Below the pieces are notes generated by a model, which was given only the letters and a program-made list of their open reading frames with translations, had not been told where the DNA came from and ran no database searches. Below are positions 10,110-19,484 of a stretch of 64,000 nt of DNA, in pieces. Origin of the DNA: Candidatus Poribacteria bacterium (GTDB lineage Bacteria > Poribacteria > WGA-4E > WGA-3G). The stretch spans positions 1-64,000 of the forward strand of contig JAPOQK010000073.1 of assembly GCA_026710795.1 (NCBI GenBank), given 5' to 3'. Made by a program: the position numbers and the translations under genes. Within the stretch, counting starts at the first letter, position 1; the number at the start of each line of letters is the position of its first letter.

Positions 10110-12461
10110 TCACGTTGGTCCCGCATGTGGGTCATCCAATAGGTTGAATCCTGATTCAACGTCTGAAAGACCAGGGAATGGATTCGCAATAGGAGGAGGA
10201 CCTGCATTGTTGCCACCTTCTGGTGGTTTACTCCGATTCACGTTCACAGAATCCGCATTTTCGTTTTGATCATCAGGGTCTTCAGTCTCATCATCTGTTA
10301 CCGCTGTTGGCACCTTGTTTTCCGGACCATACTTTTTGGTATTGTCTTTCTTGCCACTCTGTTGCTCACTGGATTTCTGCGATTTACCAGACGATGCTTG
10401 ACTTTGTTCATCTGAGGGATCAGAAGGTTTGCTGTCGGATTGGTTTTCAGCTGTCTGCTGTTGGCTATCGGAATTCTGTGAAGGTTGTTTTTGCTGACTG
10501 CTGTCTGCTGACTGCTGATCACTTGGATTTGACTGTTGATCACTTGGATTTGATTGCTGATTGCTTGTTTGTCCGGGTGCTTCGGATGCCTGTGCAAGCA
10601 AATTTGCAACAGTAGGCATCTTCTTGCCTGATATATCCTCTAACTTTTCAAGCATTTCTGCCCATGATTTTAGTTGATCGGCATCAAATTCACTGTTTTT
10701 TCCTGCTTCCTGCAGCAATTCTTCACCACTATCAATGAGGCTATCAAGTTTTGCAGCGTTAGACCGTTCTGCTGCGGCTTGTTTCTGTAGTTGTTTACGT
10801 TGTGCTGGGTCATCAAGTGCTTCAGCGGGGAGGTCTTGGAGTTCACGATTGGTTTGATGTAGTTGCAATTCTTTATCGTGGACATCCTTAGCTGCACCTG
10901 CCCAAAGCTGCATCTGTCCGATTAGCCATTTGTAGTGTTCTGACGGATTGAGGATGTGAAGTACGATTTGTGGTGAACGGGTCCGTTCACGGTTGGGAAA
11001 ATAATCTTCAGCATAGGCACGTACACGTATACTTTGCGGCTGTATATTTTCTCTTTCGACTGAGAATGTCGCTGGAACATTCAAGGATTCTGAAACCGGA
11101 GTTCCTGACGATACAATTTTTTCACCGACATCTGGTTGGGGGTTTTGGATAGAATTCTCTATGCCTTCCCATTCCAAACCGACCTTCTTCACACCGAAGT
11201 CATCTTCTGCCTGAATTTCAAATGTAAGTACTTCTGTAGAAAGCACAACCTGATTATTCTTTAGTTTGGTAATAGCGACCGTTGGTTCACTGTCATCTTG
11301 CACATCAATTTGCAGTTTTTGCGGTTCACTTGCATCGAGTCCAAAACGATCGCGCCATGTCAACTCCATCTCTGTTGACTTATCGACTGAGATGGGTTCC
11401 GTTATTACGTTCGCACCCTCTACCTTTTGAGGACGATTGTTTAAGGTCGCTTCTGATAGTTCACGTGTAGTTGTTGCTTCTAAAGTGGCGGTGCTACCTT
11501 TCACTAAGTTAACTATTCCACCACGTACATCATCAATTCTCGGTTCTTCGCGTTGTAAATAATCGGGTAGTTCGACGTTTGCGATAAGTTCTTTCAGTGC
11601 TGGACGCAATTTTGGTTCAACCGGAATGGAACGACGCGCATCTCCTACACGAAGATTTACATTGCCATCTTCTGTTTGCGGTGGCAATTGAAATTTGTAT
11701 GCTTCGCCTTCTCGTTCTGCGACTATAGGTTCTTGGTCCGCGTATCGTGCTTCAGCTAATTCGGGTTTCCATGGGGATTCATCTTTTAACTGTGCTTTCA
11801 TATCAAAGGGTTCAGCATAAGCCACCACGCGACGATCTGATTGACCTTCTAATTGTGCGAATGTATATCGTTCTACATTTCTCCATGGAGTAAGCCAACG
11901 TGCTAAGGCATTACGACTCGTCGCTGGAATAACGAGTGCCCCTACAATTACCAACAGTAAAGGCAATCCGACAGCCAATGCCCATCGGCGATGTCTTGGA
12001 TTCGGCACAGCAGTTGCGAGGTTGTGTTTTGCCACTTCTTCGTCAACTTGGCGCATGGCGGCTGCAACCAGTGCAGGACTTGAGGTTTGGTCTGATCTAT
12101 TTGATGCAAGTTCTACAATGCCGAGGACGTGATCGCCAAAACGAGGGAACTTATGCTGTAATAACTTTGCAATTCCCTCAAGTTGTCGATTTCGCCACAC
12201 CCAGTTGTGGTATTTTAGTGGTAGGAAAATCACCATACCAACCATGCCAACTAACAGGATGAGTGCGCGTAGCAACGTGGGTGTATCAAACAGTCGGTCT
12301 AAGCCAAACACGATGAGATACGAAATGATGAGACCAAAGAGTGCTGCTAACGTGCCTTCGGCAAGTTTGATGATCCATACCCGTTTTCGGTATTGTTCCA
12401 GTGCTTTTTTCGTTCGCGGGGGTAGGTTAACCCCGTTATTTTGTGAATGTGTTTGGTTCAT
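10110..12461 (-). CDS. DUF4175-like membrane protein with Gln/Ser-rich C-terminal tail
   Basis: 783-aa ORF; N-terminal TM segments, middle beta-rich LELTWRDRFG..DDSEPTVAITKL-type domain, tail with tandem SNPSDQQ repeats. Confidence 0.65.
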   Translation of the reverse strand: MNQTHSQNNGVNLPPRTKKALEQYRKRVWIIKLAEGTLAALFGLIISYLIVFGLDRLFDTPTLLRALILLVGMVGMVIFLPLKYHNWVWRNRQLEGIAKLLQHKFPRFGDHVLGIVELASNRSDQTSSPALVAAAMRQVDEEVAKHNLATAVPNPRHRRWALAVGLPLLLVIVGALVIPATSRNALARWLTPWRNVERYTFAQLEGQSDRRVVAYAEPFDMKAQLKDESPWKPELAEARYADQEPIVAEREGEAYKFQLPPQTEDGNVNLRVGDARRSIPVEPKLRPALKELIANVELPDYLQREEPRIDDVRGGIVNLVKGSTATLEATTTRELSEATLNNRPQKVEGANVITEPISVDKSTEMELTWRDRFGLDASEPQKLQIDVQDDSEPTVAITKLKNNQVVLSTEVLTFEIQAEDDFGVKKVGLEWEGIENSIQNPQPDVGEKIVSSGTPVSESLNVPATFSVERENIQPQSIRVRAYAEDYFPNRERTRSPQIVLHILNPSEHYKWLIGQMQLWAGAAKDVHDKELQLHQTNRELQDLPAEALDDPAQRKQLQKQAAAERSNAAKLDSLIDSGEELLQEAGKNSEFDADQLKSWAEMLEKLEDISGKKMPTVANLLAQASEAPGQTSNQQSNPSDQQSNPSDQQSADSSQQKQPSQNSDSQQQTAENQSDSKPSDPSDEQSQASSGKSQKSSEQQSGKKDNTKKYGPENKVPTAVTDDETEDPDDQNENADSVNVNRSKPPEGGNNAGPPPIANPFPGLSDVESGFNLLDDPHAGPT

Positions 12462-12613
12462 TAAGGTTCTCCTTTAGTGTGCTGTCGGTTGTTAGATTAA
12501 TTTCTGCATCTCTTTAGCACTTCAATTAGAATTCCGTTTTCACTGAGTCTATTTAATTATACACTATTTCTGATTTAAATTGGCGTAATATTGTGGAATT
12601 TCTATACGTAACT

Positions 12614-14824
12614 TTATATCGTACCTGCCATCTTTCGTGCAACCCAGAATACCCCAAGAAGGAAAATAATCAATCCTCCCCAAAGCGGGTTTGCCCAGAT
12701 TCGTGTTCGTTTGACAATTGGTTCAGGCTCTGGTAATGCTGCCAGATGGTCTAAAAGTGTTCCTACCTCATCAATTGACACCATTTTTCCACCGGAAATA
12801 TATGCAATTTCCTCTAACACATCAAAACGTGCTAAACGACCTTGTTGTTCTCTATTTAATCCTTGTACTGATAGGTCTGTTTGAATGGAAGCACCGGTTT
12901 CGCTACTACTGGCAACGAGACGATAGCTGCCCGCTTCTTTTGGTACATAAGTTCCAACGAACAAACCCCAAGCATCTTCTGTTCCCGGTTGCAGTCGAAT
13001 TGTCTCCGTTTTGCCTGAAGGTGCAATCGCTTGTACAATCACTGTGCCTCTATCCAATGGACCGCCAAAGTTATCAATCACGTTAGCATTTAAGGTTAAG
13101 ACATCATCAACGTGCGGTCGGTCGGGTGAATAGAACAATCGTATTGTTTCACTTTGTGCCATCTGCCGTCTGTATGCCATCCAACGTGCGACTTGGCTCC
13201 AGAAGCGGTAGTGGTATTTGTCTTCAACACCGTGCCGCCAACGCCATGCACTATCTGTTCCCATAAATAGAACTTTACCTGTTCCATAGGTCTTTGTAAC
13301 GATGAGCGGCACCCTTCCGGAAACTGTGGCAGCCTGATCATGAACAGCCAGAGTTTCAGTGCCTGCCTTTGCCCTTTTGACACCAGCATACCAGAAAAAG
13401 CCCGGTAATGTTCGCCACACTTCACTACTGTCAAGGTCGGTATCACCGAGGCGCGTTAATAAACTTCGCTGACCGGGTTCAGTCAGTGCGAAATATCCCT
13501 GAATACTTGAACCGACTCCATTCGGTAGTGCAGGGTCTAACACAACAGGATATAGGTCGGCAAGCGGACCAGTAGTCAACGAGTCTTGTCCCCCAGCGCG
13601 TCCCGGTAGAAAAACGATTCCTGCAGCTTGGGCACTGATGAGTTGACGTAGGTCTTGTGCTTGTTCAACCGATAGTTGATCTGGTGCTATACCTACATCT
13701 CCAAGAAATACTACGTCAAATTTACTTAGTTCTCTGGCATCGGGGAACTGTTTAATATAACCACGTCCACCCCCAACTTGTGGTAACTTAGGGTGAAAGA
13801 GGAGACAGGTTACATCAACACCAGCGTCACGTTCCAAGGCATTGCGCAGATATCGGTATTCCCAACGTGGAAAGGATTCGATGACAAGGATTTTCAACTG
13901 TTCCTTTCGTATGGATATAGGTGCAGAAAGTTCGTTATTTTCAGGTATCAATTCCTGCATATCCTTTGCAATCCGTAGGGTAAGGTCGTAATCTCCTGTT
14001 TCTGTTGGTGTCCACGTCATATTATCTTGTGCTTTACCCATAGCCGGAACGGTGATAACTTTGTTAACCGTTGCCTCATTATTGATGCTTAACGTGAGAC
14101 TCACTTCCCTATCTTGTCCCAAAGTATTACGGACTACAAATGGAATGCGGAGTTGTTTCTTTGTCACGCCATAAGTTGGAGCATCCATGCTAACTAACTC
14201 AATGTCAGGTAACGGAACTTCACTACCCACACCCACAGCGAATATCGGTATTTCTTGCATGTGAAATCGTGGTGCTGCATCATTTGCTGGTGATTCACCA
14301 ACATTCCAATCTCCATCTGACACAAGCACTACACCGCGGAGATTTTCGTGGGTTTCCAGAATATGTGATAGTCCAGCGTTGATATCTGTTGCTTCTTCCG
14401 CGGGGTCTAACAGTGAAGAGAATGGTTCGAATACAACATTTAGTTCAGTATCATCTTCAGATTTCCAAACTTCTTCAGACATGAGTTGTTTGATTGTTTC
14501 AGCACGGCTTTTGCGTTCGGCAATAGTGGCTTGCGCATCAAGAACATCCTGTGTTTTCATGCTGTTGGATTGGTCCCAAAGCACAGCAAGCGTTGACCGT
14601 CGTTCTGGTGGTTGTGATTCCAACCATTCAGGTTGATTTAGCGTGATAATCACAAGACAAATAAGTACAAAACGTAGTAATTCAAGCCATCCGATTTGCT
14701 TGCGGTAACCACTGCGGTACCACGCGTACCAACATAATACACCGGTTGCAATGATGATAATTGCTCCCAAAATTATGACGGAACTGTTTGAAAAGAATTC
14801 AAGGTAACCTTGTTGGTCTTGCAT
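12614..14824 (-). CDS. VWA / class I glutamine-amidotransferase-like membrane protein
   Basis: 736-aa ORF; TM N-terminus, LAVLWDQSNSM (MIDAS-like), GVVLVSDGDWN, KILVIESFPRWEYRYLRNALERD, PGRAGG, C-terminal TM. Confidence 0.75.
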   Translation of the reverse strand: MQDQQGYLEFFSNSSVIILGAIIIIATGVLCWYAWYRSGYRKQIGWLELLRFVLICLVIITLNQPEWLESQPPERRSTLAVLWDQSNSMKTQDVLDAQATIAERKSRAETIKQLMSEEVWKSEDDTELNVVFEPFSSLLDPAEEATDINAGLSHILETHENLRGVVLVSDGDWNVGESPANDAAPRFHMQEIPIFAVGVGSEVPLPDIELVSMDAPTYGVTKKQLRIPFVVRNTLGQDREVSLTLSINNEATVNKVITVPAMGKAQDNMTWTPTETGDYDLTLRIAKDMQELIPENNELSAPISIRKEQLKILVIESFPRWEYRYLRNALERDAGVDVTCLLFHPKLPQVGGGRGYIKQFPDARELSKFDVVFLGDVGIAPDQLSVEQAQDLRQLISAQAAGIVFLPGRAGGQDSLTTGPLADLYPVVLDPALPNGVGSSIQGYFALTEPGQRSLLTRLGDTDLDSSEVWRTLPGFFWYAGVKRAKAGTETLAVHDQAATVSGRVPLIVTKTYGTGKVLFMGTDSAWRWRHGVEDKYHYRFWSQVARWMAYRRQMAQSETIRLFYSPDRPHVDDVLTLNANVIDNFGGPLDRGTVIVQAIAPSGKTETIRLQPGTEDAWGLFVGTYVPKEAGSYRLVASSSETGASIQTDLSVQGLNREQQGRLARFDVLEEIAYISGGKMVSIDEVGTLLDHLAALPEPEPIVKRTRIWANPLWGGLIIFLLGVFWVARKMAGTI

Positions 14825-14857
14825 TTTTTATTTTTCTCTCCGAGTGTGTTTTAATGT

Positions 14858-16867
14858 TCAATCAGCAGGTGCGAGGTCTAACAACGGATTAGTTTCTGCC
14901 TTCTTACTTGGCAAACTCAGCACCGCTTCCACAATAAGTGCTACTGCCATTGCAATGAGGAAGATACGCCAGAGTTCATTTGCTAAGGAGGAGGTATCTC
15001 CTACCTCTACATCTATTCTCCGATATGATAATCCGCTATATAATGTATCCACAGCCTCAGTAGCTGATGCTTTTGCCGTATCTTCAACTTGGCTACGATT
15101 TATAGCAACCCAATATTCCTCGTCTCTGTAGACACCTGCCTGTAATCCGCGCTGTGAAAGGGATACTGCTTCCCCTTCAGGAGCAATTGATTTCCATTGG
15201 TCATTGCCAGCGAGAGCATTAGGTGCAGCGTCCCGTTGAGATGCCTCAGCCAATGCACGGCATCCTTCAGCCAATGCACGTTGAAGCATAACATAAAAGA
15301 CAACTCCATCCCGTTCAAGAGAAGAGAACTGTGCCGTTGGCAGTGTACTACAGAAATATACGCGACCGATGTCGGTATTCATACGGGTCAACAACGGGAT
15401 ATTGTCACCAAACCTTGCTAAAGTGGTGCCAGTACTTTCAAGGGCACGGTAACGATAGGTGAGTAGATCGTTCAACGGTAAGGCGTCACCACTTTCCGAA
15501 CGTGCTAACAAGTCCGTTTCACTACGCCACCAGGAGACCTTCAGAAGTTGACCATCTTCAGGATTTTGCCAGTCGTTCCAACGTGAGTCATAAAGTTCGT
15601 TACCAGCATTTCCGTTTGGTGGGAAAAAGATAACGACCCGACCACTGTTGACGAAATTTTGAATCTGTTCTGCAACCAACCCATCTGGCATAGCTGCCTG
15701 CCAGACCAACAATCCTGTATTTTCCCAATCAATTTCTCCAGTGCGATTCACAGGGAAAACATCAGATTGATGTTGCAGACGACTATCAGGCGGGATAGCA
15801 AGCGCACGTCGAAACGTTTCACCTATTCTGACATCATCACTGACGATTGTAGATTTCCGAAGCGGCGGTTCAGAAAATACAAAGTAAAATCGGTTGTCCA
15901 ATGGGTTCGCATCACCCGGTAACCCGACTGATCCCCAGCCTGAAGTGAGTTCGCCATCAATAGGAATACGGTGTCCTTGTATAGATGCCCCGCGGACATC
16001 AAGTTCAACTTCCACGACAGAACGAACGTTATTGACTTCAAACTCAATCGGCACACTTGGGATTGGGGTGGTGTTTCCTTCAGTACGGACTGTTACATCA
16101 AGAATGAGTTCCGCCTCGTTTCCTCGTTGCCAGCGTTGTACGTTTTTCACTCGGACAGAGAGGTTATTTGATGGAGGCGTAGAATATGCAAGTAAGAAAT
16201 GATGCACACCGTCTAACTGTTCGAATTCCTCGCGTATTACGTCCCAACGTCCACTATCAACTGACCAATCGTTTTCATGTAGGTCAGAACAGAGCCAAAT
16301 GTCCGCGCGTCCAGTATTGTTTGCCTTAAGATAGGTTAAAGCGGATTCATACATACTGGGGATATTAGCACTGGTTGCACTTGATTTGGTCATCGGCAGA
16401 CTTAATAGTGCTTTCGGTGAATCGACTTCCTGGAGTTGTCCTGTGGCACTGTCAATTAGTATCAGGTGTGTTCCGTAATCACCTTGTTCAAGCAGTTTTG
16501 ACAGCCTTTTTAATCCAGTGGATCTTTTAGACTCACCAGCCTGTAGGTCTTGTGCTTCCATACTCGCGGATCGGTCAAGGAGAACCATAGTTACATCGGG
16601 TTTTGCAAGTCCAATACTACCTAACCACCCACCAGATAGTGGCCTGCTAATCGCAAAAATTAACGCAGCAATAGCAAGCGTACGCATAAGTAATATAAGT
16701 ATATGACGGATACGTGCCATGCCTTTACTCATACGTTTTGCAGCCATCAGAAACATCATCGCTGCCCAAGGCACCGTTCGGTGTCGCTGTTGATTGATGA
16801 GGTGAATGATGATCGGTAGTAATATTAAGGGAAGTCCTATGAGTGCTAAAGGTTGTAGGAAATTCAT
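14858..16867 (-). CDS. BatA-domain / VWA membrane protein
   Basis: 669-aa ORF; MNFLQPLALIGLPLILLPIIIHLINQQRHRTVPWAAMMFL (BatA N-terminal pattern) and VTMVLLDRSASM. Confidence 0.8.
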   Translation of the reverse strand: MNFLQPLALIGLPLILLPIIIHLINQQRHRTVPWAAMMFLMAAKRMSKGMARIRHILILLMRTLAIAALIFAISRPLSGGWLGSIGLAKPDVTMVLLDRSASMEAQDLQAGESKRSTGLKRLSKLLEQGDYGTHLILIDSATGQLQEVDSPKALLSLPMTKSSATSANIPSMYESALTYLKANNTGRADIWLCSDLHENDWSVDSGRWDVIREEFEQLDGVHHFLLAYSTPPSNNLSVRVKNVQRWQRGNEAELILDVTVRTEGNTTPIPSVPIEFEVNNVRSVVEVELDVRGASIQGHRIPIDGELTSGWGSVGLPGDANPLDNRFYFVFSEPPLRKSTIVSDDVRIGETFRRALAIPPDSRLQHQSDVFPVNRTGEIDWENTGLLVWQAAMPDGLVAEQIQNFVNSGRVVIFFPPNGNAGNELYDSRWNDWQNPEDGQLLKVSWWRSETDLLARSESGDALPLNDLLTYRYRALESTGTTLARFGDNIPLLTRMNTDIGRVYFCSTLPTAQFSSLERDGVVFYVMLQRALAEGCRALAEASQRDAAPNALAGNDQWKSIAPEGEAVSLSQRGLQAGVYRDEEYWVAINRSQVEDTAKASATEAVDTLYSGLSYRRIDVEVGDTSSLANELWRIFLIAMAVALIVEAVLSLPSKKAETNPLLDLAPAD

Positions 16868-16996
16868 ATTTGGATCTCAGCAATCGGCTATCAGCCGTCA
16901 GTTTTAAGTTTTTTATATTGATGTTGATATTTTATTAGGATAAATTAGTTTCGTATTTTCTTATGAAATCTATTGCGAATGTTATTATTATGAGGA

Positions 16997-17030
16997 TATG
17001 TCGGGTGTCGTTTATGCTATACCCGACATA
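16997..17030. repeat. 10-bp inverted repeat (hairpin) in intergenic region
   Basis: tatgtcgggt-N14-acccgacata. Confidence 0.7.
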
Positions 17031-17108
17031 CGATATAAACGGGAAATTACCAGCATTGATAGTTAGACTACTCTGATTGCTTACTACTGATAACCGACAA
17101 CCATAATA

Positions 17109-18014
17109 TTACGCCCGTTTTTTGGGTGTGCGTCCTAATAGAAATTTTGCTAATACATCGCCGTAATCTTCATTGATACAGATACGGTGGTAGTCAATTT
17201 CAGTGTCCCGGATGACTTCGTTGATGTTGTCAATGTACGTTTCAAGGGCACGACGGTACTGATCGCCGATAATAAACGGGTCTGCTAATATTGGCTCGCC
17301 ACCCTCCATGTCAACGAACCGCATTGGACGATCAAATTCAAAATCAAGTTCGTTCTGTTCCATAAGATGGAATACCGCTATATCATGCTTCCGAAATCGT
17401 AGATGTTCAAAACAATTTCGCGCCACTTCAGGGTCAATGAAGAGGTCTGAAATGATGATAATTAATGCTCTTTGGGGTACACGTTCGGCAGTTTCGTGGA
17501 GCACTTCAGCTAATCCTGTTTCACCTGACGGTTCAACCGTTCCGAGTTCATCAAGGACGGTGCTGAGGTGTGTCGCACTTCGTTTGGGAGGGATCTCTTT
17601 GTGAAACTTTGTGCCTGCACAGTATAGACCTACGGCATCACCTTGAAGTGCGGCGATATAGGCTAATGTACCACCGATACGTCTGGCATAGTCCAGTTTG
17701 CTCATGCCGTTGTATGCGAAACCCATTGAACCGCTTGTATCAACGATCAAACACAGGCGCAAGTTAGTATCAGCTTCAAATTCTTTTATGTAGTGTCGAT
17801 CATTTCGTGCATAAGCACGCCAATCAAGCCGGCGCGTATCATCGCCTGGTACATACTTACGATATTCCGCGAACTCAAGACTTGAACCGCGAATCGGACT
17901 ACGGTGTTTGCCGGATACGCTGCCTATCATTGGCAAACGGGCATGCAATTGCAACGTTGAAAGACGTTCCAAGACTTTTTGATTGAGGTAATCTCGTTTG
18001 AGTTGCAGTGCCAT
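17109..18014 (-). CDS. DUF58 domain-containing protein
   Basis: 301-aa ORF; RGSSLEFAEYRKYVPGDDTRRLDWRAYARNDRHYIKEFEADTNLRLCLIVDTSGSMGF. Confidence 0.9.
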   Translation of the reverse strand: MALQLKRDYLNQKVLERLSTLQLHARLPMIGSVSGKHRSPIRGSSLEFAEYRKYVPGDDTRRLDWRAYARNDRHYIKEFEADTNLRLCLIVDTSGSMGFAYNGMSKLDYARRIGGTLAYIAALQGDAVGLYCAGTKFHKEIPPKRSATHLSTVLDELGTVEPSGETGLAEVLHETAERVPQRALIIIISDLFIDPEVARNCFEHLRFRKHDIAVFHLMEQNELDFEFDRPMRFVDMEGGEPILADPFIIGDQYRRALETYIDNINEVIRDTEIDYHRICINEDYGDVLAKFLLGRTPKKRA

Positions 18015-18017
18015 GTT

Positions 18018-19037
18018 TTACCCCTGCTCAGATAGCTCTTCAACGAGACGTTCAACGATATCTTGGCTTGTGATGTTTTCTGATTCGGCAGCGAAGGAGG
18101 TAATAACACGGTGTGATAACACCGGACTTGCTACTGCAGTCACATCTTCAAGCCGTGCCATGTAGCTACCGCTAAGTGCAGCGCGCGCTTTAGCACCGAG
18201 GATTAAGTATTGCACCGCACGCGGTCCAGCTCCCCAAGCGACAAGCGGTTTGAGCCAATCTGGGGCTGCATCACTTTTGGGTCGTGTACTACGGGCTAAA
18301 TCAACGGCAAATTCATAGATGTGTTCAGGAACCGGGACACGCCGAACAAGATTTTGGAACGCTATGACACGTTCTCCCGTTAAGACATGTTCCAACGATG
18401 GTAGTGACATACCGGTGGTCGTTCGCGCAATTTCGATTTCTTCCGAACGCGATGGATAGTCTACCTCAATTCTGAACATGAAGCGGTCTAATTGTGCTTC
18501 GGGCAATGGGTATGTCCCTTCCTGTTCAATCGGATTTTGTGTTGCTAAGACAAAGAACGGAGGATCTAACTGGTAGGTTCTACCGATGACAGTAATCTTG
18601 TGTTCCTGCATAGCCTCAAGCATCGCTGCTTGTGTCTTAGAAGGGGCACGGTTAATTTCATCAGCGAGGATAAGGTTCGCAAAAAGTGGTCCTTTTACGA
18701 ACTCAAACTCGCGCCTACCCCCCGGAATTTCTTGGAGAATGTCAGTTCCGGTAATATCCATCGGCATGAGGTCGGGTGTAAATTGAATTCGACTGAAATC
18801 CAGTGCCATGGTTTCAGCGAACCGCCTAACTAAGAGCGTTTTTGCCAAACCGGGAACACCCATTAACAGGGCATGCCCTTGGGAAAAGAGACAGATTGAT
18901 AAATTTTCTATGACTTCTTCCTGACCGATGATGATCTTGGCAAGTGATTCTTTTAATTGTCCATAGACATCGCGTAGTTCGTCAATTGCAGCAACGTCAT
19001 CGGCATCCATTTGGTCTATGTGTTGTGGTGTTTGCAT
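18018..19037 (-). CDS. MoxR family AAA+ ATPase
   Basis: 339-aa ORF; GQEEVIENL, LLMGVPGLAKTLLVRRFAETM, RIQFTPDLMPMDITGTD, ILADEINRAPSKTQAAMLEAMQE, ATQNPIEQEGTYPLPEAQLDRFM. Confidence 0.95.
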   Translation of the reverse strand: MQTPQHIDQMDADDVAAIDELRDVYGQLKESLAKIIIGQEEVIENLSICLFSQGHALLMGVPGLAKTLLVRRFAETMALDFSRIQFTPDLMPMDITGTDILQEIPGGRREFEFVKGPLFANLILADEINRAPSKTQAAMLEAMQEHKITVIGRTYQLDPPFFVLATQNPIEQEGTYPLPEAQLDRFMFRIEVDYPSRSEEIEIARTTTGMSLPSLEHVLTGERVIAFQNLVRRVPVPEHIYEFAVDLARSTRPKSDAAPDWLKPLVAWGAGPRAVQYLILGAKARAALSGSYMARLEDVTAVASPVLSHRVITSFAAESENITSQDIVERLVEELSEQG

Positions 19038-19128
19038 TAGAATCCTTAATGGTTGTCAGTTATCGTTATTCGATTCTGAGTTTTTATTAGAAGTTAGTTT
19101 GTTTATCTCTGAAAACTTTTTATCGGAA

Positions 19129-19287
19129 CTATATGTCAATATGTTGTGTCCAGAACTCATATTCTTCCAAAAAATGTTTTGAGGGTGGACATGAATTTTC
19201 ATTGATTTCTACAAAATCTTTAACTGTGTATGTGATTCTGAATTTTTCTAACACCTCAGCAATTGTTATGAAATCACTAAAAGCCAT
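19129..19287 (-). pseudogene. 52-aa ORF absent from the ORF track; possible truncated remnant of a hypothetical-protein family
   Basis: MAFSDFITIAEVLEKFRITYTVKDFVEINENSCPPSKHFLEEYEFWTQHIDI*; coding-like, resembles the MxFSDFKTIxxV N-terminus of hypothetical proteins recalled from cyanobacteria. Confidence 0.45.
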
Positions 19288-19320
19288 GTGTTTCCACCTA
19301 CTATTTAGTAAATAATTTTA

Positions 19321-19340
19321 ACATACTTAGCGGAGTATGT
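19321..19340. repeat. Short inverted repeat
   Basis: acatact-tagcgg-agtatgt. Confidence 0.5.
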
Positions 19341-19484
19341 CAAGGTAGAGTCCGCACCAATAAATACAATGTAATTATTTATTAATTTAAACGCACACTT
19401 CATTTATTTATCATCTATTCATTTATAGTGACGCCTATTAGGGGTAAAATAGTTGCATAAATTTGAAAAAGTTTAAATCTTTAA

